This document shows, in pieces, positions 39,926 to 48,783 of a stretch of DNA of 64,000 nt. The translations under genes and the position numbers were made by a program. The notes beneath the pieces were generated by a model. It did no database searches. It had not been told where the DNA came from and saw only the letters and a list, made by a program, of their open reading frames with translations. The stretch's first letter is position 1; each line of letters opens with the position of its first letter. Source of the DNA: Xanthomonas hyacinthi (GTDB lineage Bacteria > Pseudomonadota > Gammaproteobacteria > Xanthomonadales > Xanthomonadaceae). The stretch is taken from the NCBI RefSeq assembly GCF_009769165.1, contig NZ_CP043476.1, forward strand, positions 3,045,001-3,109,000, given 5' to 3'.

Positions 39926-41865
39926 TGCGCGCCGCGCACGCGGTGCGGCGGCTGGCGGCGCGCGTGCTGCTGGCCGTGGGCCTGCTCGCCGGATCCGGCT
40001 GCGCCATGGTCACCGTGCAGTCGCGCGCGGCCGGCGACTACATCGCGACCAAGCGCGGCGACGTGCTCAGCACCGGCGAACTCAGCGATGCCAGCCAGGA
40101 AACGCTGCGCGTGGTCGCGATCGAGCGCAAGACCTGCGAGGCGGACATCCCCGCCTGCGCCACGCAACTGCGCAGCGTACAGGGACTGGACGAGGAGCGG
40201 CGCCTGGCGGCGCTGTCGGAACTGTGGCTGCGCGCGGCGACGACGCGTACGCCCAAGGCGACCGTCGCGCTCGACGATGCGGCCCTGCAGGCGTGGCTGG
40301 AAACCGCGCGCTACGCCTATGCCTACCTGTTCTATACGGAACGCCCGGCCAGCGCCCGCGCCTTCGAGGACCGGCAGACGCAGGTGCGCGACTACTACAA
40401 CTACGCGGTGCAGCATGTGGTCGGCGCCATGTTCGAGCGTTGGCGCGCGCGCAGCGCCAGCGGCGAGTTGCGCGACGACGACACGCTGGCCGCCGCCGGC
40501 TGGCAGGTGCGCGCGCAGCTGGACAGTTTCCGCCTGCCGGGCGGGGTGGCGCGGCCGAATGCGATGGTTCCGGCTGCCTCGCTGCGCTTCGACGGCCTGC
40601 GCAGCACCTACCGCCGCGACGGTTTCGGCGCCGAGCTGGTGGCGGAAGTGTCGCCGGCGCAGGTCGGCGATCCGACCGCGGCCGCGGCCGCCGCGGATCC
40701 ACGCCAGGAGACCCGCGACACCGCCGGCTACAGCGAACTGGCGTACGCGCCGACCACGGTGCTGCTGCGCTTCGACGGCGACAGCCTGGCGCAGGTGCTG
40801 GACACGCGCAGCGTGGTGGTCACGCCCTACGATCCGTATCGCGACAACGCGGTCGTCGTGCACGGCCAGCGGCTGCCGCTGGCGGCCAACTTCACCGCCG
40901 CCTACGGCCTGTGGCTGGCGCGTTCCGGTTTCGCCAGGCAGTCGCTGCGCTCGATGCTCGGGCGCCAGTACGGCATCGAGCAGCCGCATCTATACCTGAT
41001 GCAGCCCTACGATCCGAACCGGCGCATCGTGCTGATGCTGCACGGCCTGGCCAGCAGCCCCGAGGCCTGGGTCAACGTCGCCAACGAGATCATGGGCGAC
41101 GAGCAACTGCGCCGCCATTACCAGATCTGGCAGGTCTACTACCCGACCAACATGCCGATCGCCTGGAACCGCGCGCAGATCGAGACGCTGCTGCAGCAGA
41201 CCCTGCACGACTTCGATCCGCAGGGGCAGGCGCCGGCGTCGCGGCACATGGTGCTGGTCGGGCACAGCATGGGCGGGGTGATCGCGCGGCTGCTGGTCAG
41301 CACGTCCGGCGACCGCATCTGGAACGGCCTGCTCGCCAATCGCCCGCTGCACGGCGAACGCGGCGCGCGGGTGCGCGAACGCCTGCAGCCACTGCTGCGC
41401 TTCACGCCGCTGCCGCAGGTCGATCGCGCGATCTTCATCGCCGCGCCGCAGCGCGGCACCTCCTTCGCCGAGGGCCGCATCGGCCGTTTCGTCGGCCACC
41501 TGATCCGCTTGCCGGTGACCTTGCTCGAGCGCTTCGCCGACGTGATGCGCGATATCGGCGGCGAGGACGGCGTGCCGCCGCGCCTGCCCAACGGCATCGA
41601 CAACCTGCGCGACACCGACCCGTTCGTGCGCGCGGCCGCCGAGCTGCCGATTGCGCCGACGGTGCGCTACAACTCGATCATCGCCCGGCGCGATCCGGCG
41701 GTGCCGCTGGCCGACGCCGACGACGGCCTGGTGCCGTACCGCAGCGCGCACCTGGAGGGCGCCGAATCGGAGCTGGTCGTCACCTCCGGGCACAGCGTGC
41801 AGGAGACGCCGCAGGCGATCCTGGAGATACGCCGCATCCTGCACGCGCAGATCGCGGCGGAGTGA
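39925..41865 (+). CDS. Lipase-like alpha/beta hydrolase (probable lipoprotein)
   Basis: A 646-residue exported protein. The signal sequence ends LLAGSGC, an imperfect lipobox. Residues ~35-350 are a family-specific helical region. The alpha/beta hydrolase core begins LMQPYDPNRRIVLMLHGLAS; the nucleophile elbow is GHSMGG near residue 450, and a C-terminal histidine is in VTSGHSVQETP. PQRGTSFAEGRIGR resembles lipases of the PGAP1/esterase type. It is predicted to act on lipids or esters in the cell envelope. Translation is coupled to the DUF4105 gene by TGATG; the pair is likely one functional unit. Confidence 0.85.
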   Translation: MRAAHAVRRLAARVLLAVGLLAGSGCAMVTVQSRAAGDYIATKRGDVLSTGELSDASQETLRVVAIERKTCEADIPACATQLRSVQGLDEERRLAALSELWLRAATTRTPKATVALDDAALQAWLETARYAYAYLFYTERPASARAFEDRQTQVRDYYNYAVQHVVGAMFERWRARSASGELRDDDTLAAAGWQVRAQLDSFRLPGGVARPNAMVPAASLRFDGLRSTYRRDGFGAELVAEVSPAQVGDPTAAAAAADPRQETRDTAGYSELAYAPTTVLLRFDGDSLAQVLDTRSVVVTPYDPYRDNAVVVHGQRLPLAANFTAAYGLWLARSGFARQSLRSMLGRQYGIEQPHLYLMQPYDPNRRIVLMLHGLASSPEAWVNVANEIMGDEQLRRHYQIWQVYYPTNMPIAWNRAQIETLLQQTLHDFDPQGQAPASRHMVLVGHSMGGVIARLLVSTSGDRIWNGLLANRPLHGERGARVRERLQPLLRFTPLPQVDRAIFIAAPQRGTSFAEGRIGRFVGHLIRLPVTLLERFADVMRDIGGEDGVPPRLPNGIDNLRDTDPFVRAAAELPIAPTVRYNSIIARRDPAVPLADADDGLVPYRSAHLEGAESELVVTSGHSVQETPQAILEIRRILHAQIAAE

Positions 41866-42221
41866 TGCGGCGGAGTGGATGCGGCTGGGCCAGCGCGCGC
41901 CGCTGTGGGAGCGATTCAGTCGCGACGCGCACTACCAAGCCCGTCGCGACGGATGGCCCAAGGCCACCGGGAGTCGGCCTTCCTCGCGCGTCGCGGCGGA
42001 CTGCCGCGGCGCGGGCGGTGGCGCGCATGCGCGGCCGCATGATGGCCGGCGCGCGCGCAGCCTTGGACTGCGGCACGCGGTGGATCGGCAGCGGCCGCTA
42101 CGCCGGCACGTCCGCCCGTAGCGGCCGCGCGTCGGCGCAGGACTGCGCTGCGACTGGGTCGCTGCGCGTCGCGACGAGGCCGCAGCGCGAACGAGTTTCC
42201 CTTTTCTTTTTTCCTGGAACG
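41866..42221. other. Spacer with REP arm and a 12-bp inverted repeat
   Basis: This 356-base gap holds a single REP-like arm (TGTGGGAGCGATTCAGTCGC near 41903) with a decayed partner. It also holds a perfect inverted repeat, GCGGCCGCTACG (42091-42102) with CGTAGCGGCCGC (42117-42128), 14 bases apart. It has no T-tract. I see no gene or clear promoter for the phosphatase. Confidence 0.6.
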
Positions 42222-43469
42222 ATGATGAGCAAACGCATGCGTTGGATGGTGTGGGCAGTCGTGGTGGTGACGGCGGGCGCGCAGGCGCGGCCGTCGCAGC
42301 AGGCGGCGCCGTCGCCGCAGTTGCGGGTCGAGCAGGTGCTGATGCTGTTCCGCCACGGCGTGCGCGCGCCGCTGCAGGGCGAGGCCGCGGCGGCGGCGCT
42401 GGCCGATCGTCCCTGGCCGGTGTGGAACACGCCGGCGAGCCTGCTCACCGCGCACGGCCGCATCGGTGTGCAACTGAGCGGCGACTACACCCGGCAATGG
42501 CTGGTCCGCGACGGCGTGCTGCCGGCCACCGGCTGTCCTGCCGCCGGCACGGTCAGCGTCTACGCCAACACCGACCAGCGCACCATCGCCAGCGGCGAGA
42601 TCCTGGCCGCGGCGCTGGCGCCCGGCTGCGGGCTGCAGGCCGGGCATCAGGCGCAAGGCAGCGACGATCCGCTGTTCCGTCCGGTCGAGGCCGGCGCGGT
42701 GGACTTCGATGCGGCCGCCGCGGTGGCCTCGATCCAGCGCCAGACCGGCGGTCCGGGCGCGGTGCTCGCGCCCTATGCGAAGGAACTGCGCACGATGCAG
42801 CAGATCCTCGGCTGCAGCGCCAAGACCTGCGATTTCGCGCAGATGCCGTCGTCGCTGAGCGCAAGCGCCAATGGCCGCGGCATCGCCATGCACGGTCCGC
42901 TGGACCTGACCTCCGGCACCGCCGAGGTGTTCATCCTGCAATACGCCGAAGGCCTGCCGCTGGACCAGGTCGGCTGGGGCCGCGCCACCCGCGCGCGCAT
43001 CGGCGTGGTGTCGCGGCTGCATGCGTTGCTGTTCGAGATCTACGCGCGGCCGCAGTACATGGCCGCGCGCGCCGGCGCGCCGCTGGCGCGGCGGGTGCTG
43101 GACACGCTGGGCGTGGCGGACGCGCCGAAGTTGAGCGTGCTGGTCGCCAGCGACACCCATATCGCCGCGCTCAGCGGCTTGCTCGACCTGCACTTCCATC
43201 TGCCCGGCTACGGCCAGGACGATTCGCCGCCGGGCGGCGCGCTGGTGCTCGAGCAACTGCGCGACGTGCGCAGCGGCCAGCGCTACGTGCGCCTGCGCTA
43301 CCAGGCGCAATCGCTGGACCAGCTGCGCGCGCTGACCCCGCTGAGCCTGCGCAAGCCGCCGCTGCTGCAGACCCTGCGCGTGCCCGGCTGCAGCGAGGCC
43401 AGGACCCAGCTGTGCACGCTGCAGCAGTTCCAGAAGGTGGTGCAGGAATCGCTGCAGCGGCGCGGCTGA
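42222..43469 (+). CDS. Histidine acid phosphatase (phytase/glucose-1-phosphatase type)
   Basis: A 415-residue exported phosphatase. A signal peptide (MRWMVWAVVVVTAGAQA) precedes the catalytic RHGVRAP motif near residue 45, whose His forms the phosphohistidine. The proton-donor region is SDTHIAALSG (usual HD is shifted to DTH) near residue 310. Several cysteines suggest periplasmic disulfides. The substrate could be phytate or sugar phosphates. The start may be the first or second of two adjacent ATGs (42222, 42225). It stands alone, followed by a REP pair. Confidence 0.88.
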   Translation: MMSKRMRWMVWAVVVVTAGAQARPSQQAAPSPQLRVEQVLMLFRHGVRAPLQGEAAAAALADRPWPVWNTPASLLTAHGRIGVQLSGDYTRQWLVRDGVLPATGCPAAGTVSVYANTDQRTIASGEILAAALAPGCGLQAGHQAQGSDDPLFRPVEAGAVDFDAAAAVASIQRQTGGPGAVLAPYAKELRTMQQILGCSAKTCDFAQMPSSLSASANGRGIAMHGPLDLTSGTAEVFILQYAEGLPLDQVGWGRATRARIGVVSRLHALLFEIYARPQYMAARAGAPLARRVLDTLGVADAPKLSVLVASDTHIAALSGLLDLHFHLPGYGQDDSPPGGALVLEQLRDVRSGQRYVRLRYQAQSLDQLRALTPLSLRKPPLLQTLRVPGCSEARTQLCTLQQFQKVVQESLQRRG

Positions 43470-43525
43470 ATCGGTGCGGGCAGGCGGCCTGAGGCCTGCG
43501 TCTGCATTCCGCGCAGGGAGACATT

Positions 43526-43589
43526 GTGGGAGCGACTTCAGTCGCGACGGGCATTACCGACAAAGCCCGTCGCGACTGAAGTCCCACAG
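43526..43589. repeat. REP-like inverted pair
   Basis: TGTGGGAGCGACTTCAGTCG CGACGGG ... faces CCCGTCGCGACTGAAGTC CCACA across ~15 bases. It lies between the convergent phosphatase and metK genes. The loop motif GCATTACCGACAAAG is shared with the decayed copy near 27760. Confidence 0.85.
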
Positions 43590-43661
43590 AAGAAATTCCC
43601 CTGCTGTCGCAGTCGTGCTTTCCGGCTGCGGTGTGCATGCCGCAGCACTCGGACGAACCAA

Positions 43662-43690
43662 AAAAAGGGCCGCGATGCGGCCCGTTTTCG
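43662..43690 (-). terminator. metK terminator (bidirectional)
   Basis: A 7-bp stem GGGCCGC / GCGGCCC with loop GAT (43667-43683) has GTTTTC on one side and a run of seven A residues on the other. Read on the minus strand it ends CCCTTTTTTT, a good terminator 22 bases past the metK stop; read on the plus strand it can also stop transcription. Confidence 0.85.
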
Positions 43691-43711
43691 TGCAGGCGCC
43701 GCAGCGCCGGC

Positions 43712-44923
43712 TTACTTCAGCTTCGCGTCCGTGCGCAGCGCGTCGGCGCGGTCGGTCTTTTCCCACGAGAACGCGGTGGCGCTGTGCTGCGCGCCGGTGC
43801 CGTCGGTGTAGGTGAAGGCCTTCGGGGTGCGGCCGAAGTGGCCGTACGAGGCGGTCTGCTGGTACATCGGGTGGATCAGGTCGAGCATCTGCAGGATGCC
43901 GAACGGACGCAGGTCGAAGTGCTTGCGGATCAACCTCTCGATCTTGTCGTCGGCGATCTTGCCGGTGCCGAAGGTGGTGACCGAGATCGAGGTCGGCTCG
44001 GCCACGCCGATGGCGTAGGAAACCTGCACTTCGCAGCGATCGGCCAGGCCGGCGGCGACCACGTTCTTGGCCACGTAGCGCGCCGCGTAGGCCGCGGAAC
44101 GGTCGACCTTGGACGGGTCCTTGCCGGAGAACGCGCCGCCGCCGTGGCGCGCCCAGCCGCCGTAGGTGTCGACGATGATCTTGCGCCCGGTCAGGCCGCA
44201 GTCGCCCACCGGCCCGCCGATCACGAACTTGCCGGTCGGGTTGATGTGGAACTTGGTGCCCTTGTGCAGCCACTTGGCCGGCAGCACCGGCTTGAGGATT
44301 TCCTCGCGCACCGCTTCGATCAGGTGCTTCTGCTTGACGTCCGGATCGTGCTGGGTGGACAGCACCACCGCGTCGATCGCGGTCGCCACGCCGTCTTCGT
44401 AGCGCAGGGTGACCTGGCTCTTGGCGTCCGGGCGCAGCCACGCCAGCGGCGAGTTCTTCTTCTTGCGGACCTTGGCCTGCTGCTCGACCAGGCGGTGCGC
44501 CAGGTGGATCGCCGCCGGCATGAAGCTGTCGGTCTCGCGGGTGGCGTAGCCGAACATCAGGCCCTGGTCGCCGGCGCCCTGTTCTTCCGGCTTCTTGCGG
44601 TCCACGCCCTGGTTGATGTCCGGCGACTGCTTGCCGATCAGGTTGAGCACGCCGCAGGTCTCCCCGTCGAAGCCGACCTCGGAGCTGTTGTAGCCGATCT
44701 CCAGGATCACCTTGCGGGTCAGCGCTTCCAGGTCGATCCAGGCGCTGGTGGTGATCTCGCCGGCGACGATCGCCACGCCGGTCTTGACCAGCGTTTCGCA
44801 GGCCACGCGGGCGCGCTTGTCCTGGGTCAGGATCGCGTCGAGCACCGCGTCGGAGATCTGATCGGCGATCTTGTCCGGGTGGCCTTCGGAGACCGACTCG
44901 GAGGTGAAGAGATAGCTGGACAT
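43712..44923 (-). CDS. metK: S-adenosylmethionine synthase MetK
   Basis: A 403-residue enzyme making SAM from methionine and ATP. Motifs in order are [21 protein letters not shown], the [12 protein letters not shown] loop, [32 protein letters not shown] and [12 protein letters not shown]. Length is slightly more than in E. coli (384). No SAM riboswitch was seen in the leader. The sequence TTCATCCGAAT ~20 bases before the start matches the metF operator candidate and could be a shared regulatory site. Confidence 0.98.
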   Translation of the reverse strand: MSSYLFTSESVSEGHPDKIADQISDAVLDAILTQDKRARVACETLVKTGVAIVAGEITTSAWIDLEALTRKVILEIGYNSSEVGFDGETCGVLNLIGKQSPDINQGVDRKKPEEQGAGDQGLMFGYATRETDSFMPAAIHLAHRLVEQQAKVRKKKNSPLAWLRPDAKSQVTLRYEDGVATAIDAVVLSTQHDPDVKQKHLIEAVREEILKPVLPAKWLHKGTKFHINPTGKFVIGGPVGDCGLTGRKIIVDTYGGWARHGGGAFSGKDPSKVDRSAAYAARYVAKNVVAAGLADRCEVQVSYAIGVAEPTSISVTTFGTGKIADDKIERLIRKHFDLRPFGILQMLDLIHPMYQQTASYGHFGRTPKAFTYTDGTGAQHSATAFSWEKTDRADALRTDAKLK

Positions 44924-44940
44924 CGCGGCTATATCCTTGT

Positions 44941-44970
44941 ATTCGGATGAAAAGATGGACGCGCATGATA
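44941..44970 (-). promoter_or_regulatory. metK promoter region with metF-like motif
   Basis: On the minus strand a TATCAT -10-like hexamer (44970-44965) precedes TTCATCCGAAT (44951-44941), which resembles the palindrome in the metF promoter. The -35 is not convincing. Confidence 0.45.
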
Positions 44971-45128
44971 CACGGGCGCGCGCAGCTGCGCATCGTGCCG
45001 CTGGCGGCGTTGGGCAAGGTTGACCGCTCAGCCGGCGGCGCCGCCTGCGTCATCGTGCCGTCGTCATATTGCAAGATCGGTGTCGTCGCGGGCGCCGAAG
45101 CTGTGCGCAGTCAGCCAGGGGGCTTGCC

Positions 45129-46847
45129 GTGCTCGCACTCGAACGTCGTCTGCAGGATCGCTACCCGCACTGGTTCGCCGGCCGCCGCTCGCGGCTGCTG
45201 CGGCCGCTGCTGCGCGGCCTGCAGAAATGGTCGGGCCTGGACGCGCTGGAGGCATTCCTGGAGGCCAGCCACGAACTGCGTGGCTTCGCCCTGGTCCAGG
45301 CCGGGCTGGATTTCCTGCAGGCGCGCTACGTGGTCGCACCGAGCGCCGCCGCCTGCATCCCGGCGCGCGGGCGCCTGCTGATCGTCGCCAATCACCCCTC
45401 CGGCGCGCTGGACGCGCTGGCGCTGCTGGATTGCGTCGGCCAGGTGCGGCGCGACGTGAAGATCGTCGCCAACGACTTCCTGTGGGCGCTGGAAGGCCTG
45501 CGCGAGCTGCTGCTGCCGGTGCGCATCCTCGGCGGCGCGCCGTCGCCGGCCAGCGTGCGCGCGATCGAGCAGGCCCTGGCGCAGGAGCAGTGCGTGATCG
45601 TGTTCCCGGCCGGCGAAGTGTCGCGGCTGGGCTGGGGTGGGGTGGCCGACGGGCGCTGGCGCCGCGGCTTCACCCGCTTCGCGCTGCGCACCGCCACGCC
45701 GGTGCTGCCGGTACGTATCCATGCGCGCAACTCGGCGCTGTTCTACGGCGCCTCGGCGCTGTTCAAGCCGGCCGGTACCGCGCTGCTGGCGCGGGAGATG
45801 TTCGCCCGCCGCGAGCGCCGCATCGCGCTGAGCCTGGGCCGCGCGCGCACGCTGCCGCCGGGCCAGTCCGATGCCGAACTGATGCGTGGCCTGCGCCGCG
45901 AGCTGTATGCGCTGGGCCGTGCCGGCGCCGACGCGCCCGCGCCGAGCGAGGAACCCTTGGTCGCGGCGGAGGATCCGGCCGCGGTGGCGGCGCAGATCGC
46001 CGCGCTGCGCAGCCTGGGCCAGACCGTGGACGGCAAGCAGATCCGGGTCGGCCGGCTGCGCGTCGGCTCGGCATTGCTGCGCGAGATCGGCCGCCTGCGC
46101 GAACTGACCTTCCGCGCGGTCGGCGAGGGCACCGGCCGGCGCCTGGACCTGGACGACTACGACACCTGGTACGAGCACATCGTGCTGTGGGACGGCGCCG
46201 CCGCGCGCGTGGTCGGCGCCTACCGCGTGGCCCGCGGCGCGCCGGTGCTGGCCGCGCGCGGCCTGGCCGGCTTCTACACCGCCGGGCTGTTCCGCTATGG
46301 CGAAGCGCTGCTGCCGCGCATCGCCGCCGGCATGGAGCTGGGCCGCAGCTTCGTGGTCCCCGACTACTGGGGCAGCCGCAGCATCGACTACCTGTGGCAG
46401 GGCATCGGCGCCTACCTGCGCGACTACCCGCAGGTGCGCTACCTGTACGGCGCGGTCTCGATCAGCGCGGCGTTGCCGCGACAGGCGCGCGAACAGATCG
46501 TGGCCTACTACGCGCGCTACTACGGCGATGCGCTGGGCGAAGCCGCCTCGGCGCGGCCGTTCGATTATTCGCAGGCGCCGCCGGCGTTCGACGCGCTGGA
46601 CGCGGACACCGCGTTCAAGGTGCTCAAGGGCAACCTGGATGCGCTCGGCGCCGCGGTGCCGATGCTCTACAAGCAATACACCGAGCTGTGCGAGCCGGGC
46701 GGCGCGCGCTTCCTCGCCTTCGGCGTCGATCCGGCGTTCAACGACGCGGTCGATGGCCTGATCGAACTGGATCTGCAGCGCATCCGCAGCAAGAAGCGCG
46801 TGCGCTACCTGGAACGGCCCCGCAGCGAAGCAGAGGTGATGGCATGA
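45129..46847 (+). CDS. OlsF-like bifunctional ornithine-lipid acyltransferase (PlsC + GNAT domains)
   Basis: A 572-residue two-domain protein. Residues ~80-230 are a PlsC-type acyltransferase (LLIVANHPSGALDALALL with the His-Asp pair, VFPAGEVSRLGWGG). Residues ~300-560 resemble the OlsB/hemolysin-type N-acyltransferase (LTFRAVGEGTGRRLDLDDYD, GLAGFYTAGLFRYGEALLPR, ELGRSFVVPDYWGSRSIDYL, AVSISAALP). The domain order matches OlsF, which both N- and O-acylates ornithine. The GTG at 45129 after CAGGGGG is preferred over a TTG at 45069. The stop overlaps the next gene by four bases. Confidence 0.75.
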   Translation: MLALERRLQDRYPHWFAGRRSRLLRPLLRGLQKWSGLDALEAFLEASHELRGFALVQAGLDFLQARYVVAPSAAACIPARGRLLIVANHPSGALDALALLDCVGQVRRDVKIVANDFLWALEGLRELLLPVRILGGAPSPASVRAIEQALAQEQCVIVFPAGEVSRLGWGGVADGRWRRGFTRFALRTATPVLPVRIHARNSALFYGASALFKPAGTALLAREMFARRERRIALSLGRARTLPPGQSDAELMRGLRRELYALGRAGADAPAPSEEPLVAAEDPAAVAAQIAALRSLGQTVDGKQIRVGRLRVGSALLREIGRLRELTFRAVGEGTGRRLDLDDYDTWYEHIVLWDGAAARVVGAYRVARGAPVLAARGLAGFYTAGLFRYGEALLPRIAAGMELGRSFVVPDYWGSRSIDYLWQGIGAYLRDYPQVRYLYGAVSISAALPRQAREQIVAYYARYYGDALGEAASARPFDYSQAPPAFDALDADTAFKVLKGNLDALGAAVPMLYKQYTELCEPGGARFLAFGVDPAFNDAVDGLIELDLQRIRSKKRVRYLERPRSEAEVMA

Positions 46848-47653
46848 ACAATGTGAGCAGCTTGTCCCCGCCCCCGCGGCGGGCGGTGTTCGTGTCCGAC
46901 GTGCACCTGGGCGCGCCGCACTGCCATGCGCGCGAACTGGCCGATTTCCTCGGCGACCTGCACTGCAGGCAGTTGTACCTGGTCGGCGACATCGTCGATT
47001 TCTGGTGGATGGCGCAGCGCCGCGCGGTGTGGGGCGCGGCGCACCAGCGCGTGATCGATGCACTGCACGCGCTGGCGCGCGGCGGCACCGAACTGATCTA
47101 CGTGCCCGGCAACCACGACCGCCCGATCCGCCGCTTCTGCGGCCTGGCGCTGCCGGCGATGCAGGTGCGCCGGCGCGCGGTGCACGTGACCGCCGACGGG
47201 CGCCGGCTGCTGGTGGTGCATGGCGACGACTACGACGCGGTCACCCAGTTCGGCGGCCTGCAGGAGAAGTTCGGCGACTGGCTGTACTACCGCATCCTCA
47301 CCGGCAACCAGCTGACCAACCGCGTGCGCCGCCGCTTCGGCATGCGCTACTGGTCGCTGGCCGACTACCTGAAGCGGCAGAGCAGCGCCGCCGAGCGCTA
47401 CATCGAACGCTTCGTCGACGCCGGCCTGGACGACGCGCGCCGCCGCGGCCTGGACGGCGTGGTCTGCGGCCACGTGCACCGCGCCGGCCTGTTCGAGCGC
47501 GACGGCCTGGTCTACGCCAACGACGGCGACTGGGTCGAAAGCCTGACCGCGCTGAGCGAGGACCATCAGGGCCGGCTGCAGCTGCTGTCGCATACCGGGC
47601 AGGTGCTGGAGACCCTGGCACCGCGGGTGCTGCGCCTGCCGCAGGCGGCGTAG
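46844..47653 (+). CDS. LpxH-like metallophosphoesterase
   Basis: A 269-residue calcineurin-like phosphoesterase. The metal-binding set is complete: FVSDVHLG (DxH), VGDIVDFWW (GDxxD), VPGNHDRPI (GNHD), VVHGDDYD and GHVHRAG (GHxH). The family includes UDP-2,3-diacylglucosamine pyrophosphatases acting in lipid A synthesis. This member is longer than E. coli LpxH (240) and is co-translated with the OlsF-like gene, so another envelope-lipid substrate is equally possible. A strong hairpin follows the stop. Confidence 0.82.
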   Translation: MNNVSSLSPPPRRAVFVSDVHLGAPHCHARELADFLGDLHCRQLYLVGDIVDFWWMAQRRAVWGAAHQRVIDALHALARGGTELIYVPGNHDRPIRRFCGLALPAMQVRRRAVHVTADGRRLLVVHGDDYDAVTQFGGLQEKFGDWLYYRILTGNQLTNRVRRRFGMRYWSLADYLKRQSSAAERYIERFVDAGLDDARRRGLDGVVCGHVHRAGLFERDGLVYANDGDWVESLTALSEDHQGRLQLLSHTGQVLETLAPRVLRLPQAA

Positions 47654-47691
47654 CGCGCCCCTGTCGCGGCGGCGACCCCGCCCGAAATGCA

Positions 47692-47716
47692 CACGGCCCG
47701 CTGTGCGCGGGCCGTG
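47692..47716 (+). terminator. Hairpin after the phosphoesterase gene
   Basis: A perfect 9-bp stem CACGGCCCG / CGGGCCGTG with a seven-base loop, 38 bases past the stop. There is no T-tract, so it is a probable but not classical terminator. Confidence 0.5.
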
Positions 47717-47743
47717 GCAGGTGCGTGCGCCTGCTTCGCGACC

Positions 47744-47899
47744 GCCTACTTCAAGCGCCTTGCAGCGCAGCCGCTTCGAAACGCAGCCGCTTCGGGCCGG
47801 CATCGTCGCCCATGCGCCGCCGCTTGTCGGCCTCGTACGCGCGGTGGCTGCCCTGCAAGAACGCCACGTGCGAGTCGCCTTCGAACGCCAGGATATGCG
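47744..47899 (-). pseudogene. Decayed duplicate of the ettA 3' end
   Basis: This stretch matches the C-terminal coding end of ettA at 53821-53968 in the same orientation, roughly 90% identical by eye over ~125 bases. On the minus strand it still reads LAFEGDSHVAFLQGSHRAYE ADKRRRMGDDAGPKRLRF. It has a small internal duplication (GCAGCCGCTTCG twice) and no start. Together with the intact ettA copy it brackets the ECF/kinase module. Confidence 0.85.
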
Positions 47900-47913
47900 T
47901 TGCCGAGGTTGCG

Positions 47914-48002
47914 CTAGAGCTCCGGGGTGATGTCCTCCAGCGGCGTGGTCGGGCCGAGGCCGGCGTTGTCGACCATCGCCTCGAGGCGGCCGAACGACGC
48001 GG
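47914..48002 (-). pseudogene. Short-chain dehydrogenase fragment
   Basis: About 28 codons on the minus strand read SFGRLEAMVDNAGLGPTTPL EDITPEL, the NNAG-region signature of short-chain dehydrogenases (here VDNAG). Nothing before or after it continues the gene. It abuts the ettA fragment, so this 575-base gap (47654-48228) is a patchwork of gene scraps. The remaining bases to 48228 show no gene; they must hold the promoter of the sigma-factor operon, which I could not pinpoint. Confidence 0.6.
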
Positions 48003-48228
48003 AAGCCGGGAGTGTGCGGATGCAGGGTGAAGCGACACCGGCAACAGGTGCCGGGGGCGTCGCTTCGCGAAGAGGTCGACACGCGTCGGTGGTTCGGTGT
48101 CCGTGCAGAAGCGGGCAGTATTGCAACGGGGCACCTCCCATGCCGAGCCAACGGCCAACGCCGGGAGCACAGGGGGAGGTTCCGTGCGCTACCCTAGCCG
48201 CGAGTTCAGGCATGGTCCGGGGACGCCG

Positions 48229-48780
48229 ATGGAACACGAGATCACCCACCTGCTGGTGCAGGCGCGTGGGGGTGCGCCGGAGCGGCTCTCGGCGGTCTTC
48301 GAATTGTTGTATCCGGAACTACGCCGGCTGGCCGCCACGCGGCTGGGGGCCGGCGAGCGCACGCTCAGCCCGACGATGCTGGTCCACGAACTGTACCTGC
48401 GCGCGACCACCGGCGAGCCGCTGTCCACCGTCGATCGCCGGCACTTTTTCGCCGCCGCGGCCAAGGCGATGCGCTGGATCGTCATCGACCATGTCCGGCG
48501 TCGCGCCAGCGAGAAGCGCGGTGGCGGGCAGGTGGCGGTCACGCTCACCGTCTCGTTGGCTGTCGACGACGGTCCGGAGCCGCGGGTGCTGGAATTGCTC
48601 GAAGGGCTGGAGGCGCTGGGCGAAATCGATCCGCAGCGGCGCGAAGTGGTCGAACTGCACTTCTTCGCCGGGCTCGAGTTCGCCGAAATCGCCGAGCTGC
48701 TGGATTGTTCGTTGCGCACGGTCTACCGCGAATGGGAACGCGCGCGCGCGTTCCTGCACGCGCAATTGCGCGAGCCGTGA
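48229..48780 (+). CDS. ECF-type RNA polymerase sigma factor (TIGR02999/ECF43-like)
   Basis: A 183-residue sigma-70 family protein. The sigma-2-like region (residues ~20-95) reads LFYPELRRLAATRL-like ... LVHELYLRAT ... HFFAAAAKAMRWIVIDHVRRR. Region 4 (~125-180) is REVVELHFFAGLEFAEIAEL LDCSLRTVYREWERARAFL, a clear helix-turn-helix. This subgroup is typically encoded beside a Ser/Thr kinase, as here three bases downstream. No anti-sigma factor is present, which fits activation by phosphorylation as shown for the Xanthomonas EcfK/PknS pair. The target promoter is unknown. Confidence 0.9.
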   Translation: MEHEITHLLVQARGGAPERLSAVFELLYPELRRLAATRLGAGERTLSPTMLVHELYLRATTGEPLSTVDRRHFFAAAAKAMRWIVIDHVRRRASEKRGGGQVAVTLTVSLAVDDGPEPRVLELLEGLEALGEIDPQRREVVELHFFAGLEFAEIAELLDCSLRTVYREWERARAFLHAQLREP

Positions 48781-48783
48781 CGC

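Noticed and set aside
44924..45128. A SAM riboswitch before metK
   Set aside because: None of the conserved SAM-I, SAM-II or SAM-IV blocks is present on the minus strand. Only a short motif shared with metF is visible.
47927..48228. A longer N-terminus for the sigma factor, starting near 48097
   Set aside because: The extra 44 residues are Gly/Ser-rich and overlap the gene-scrap region. Sigma-family sequence begins at MEHEITHLL, with GGGGA upstream.
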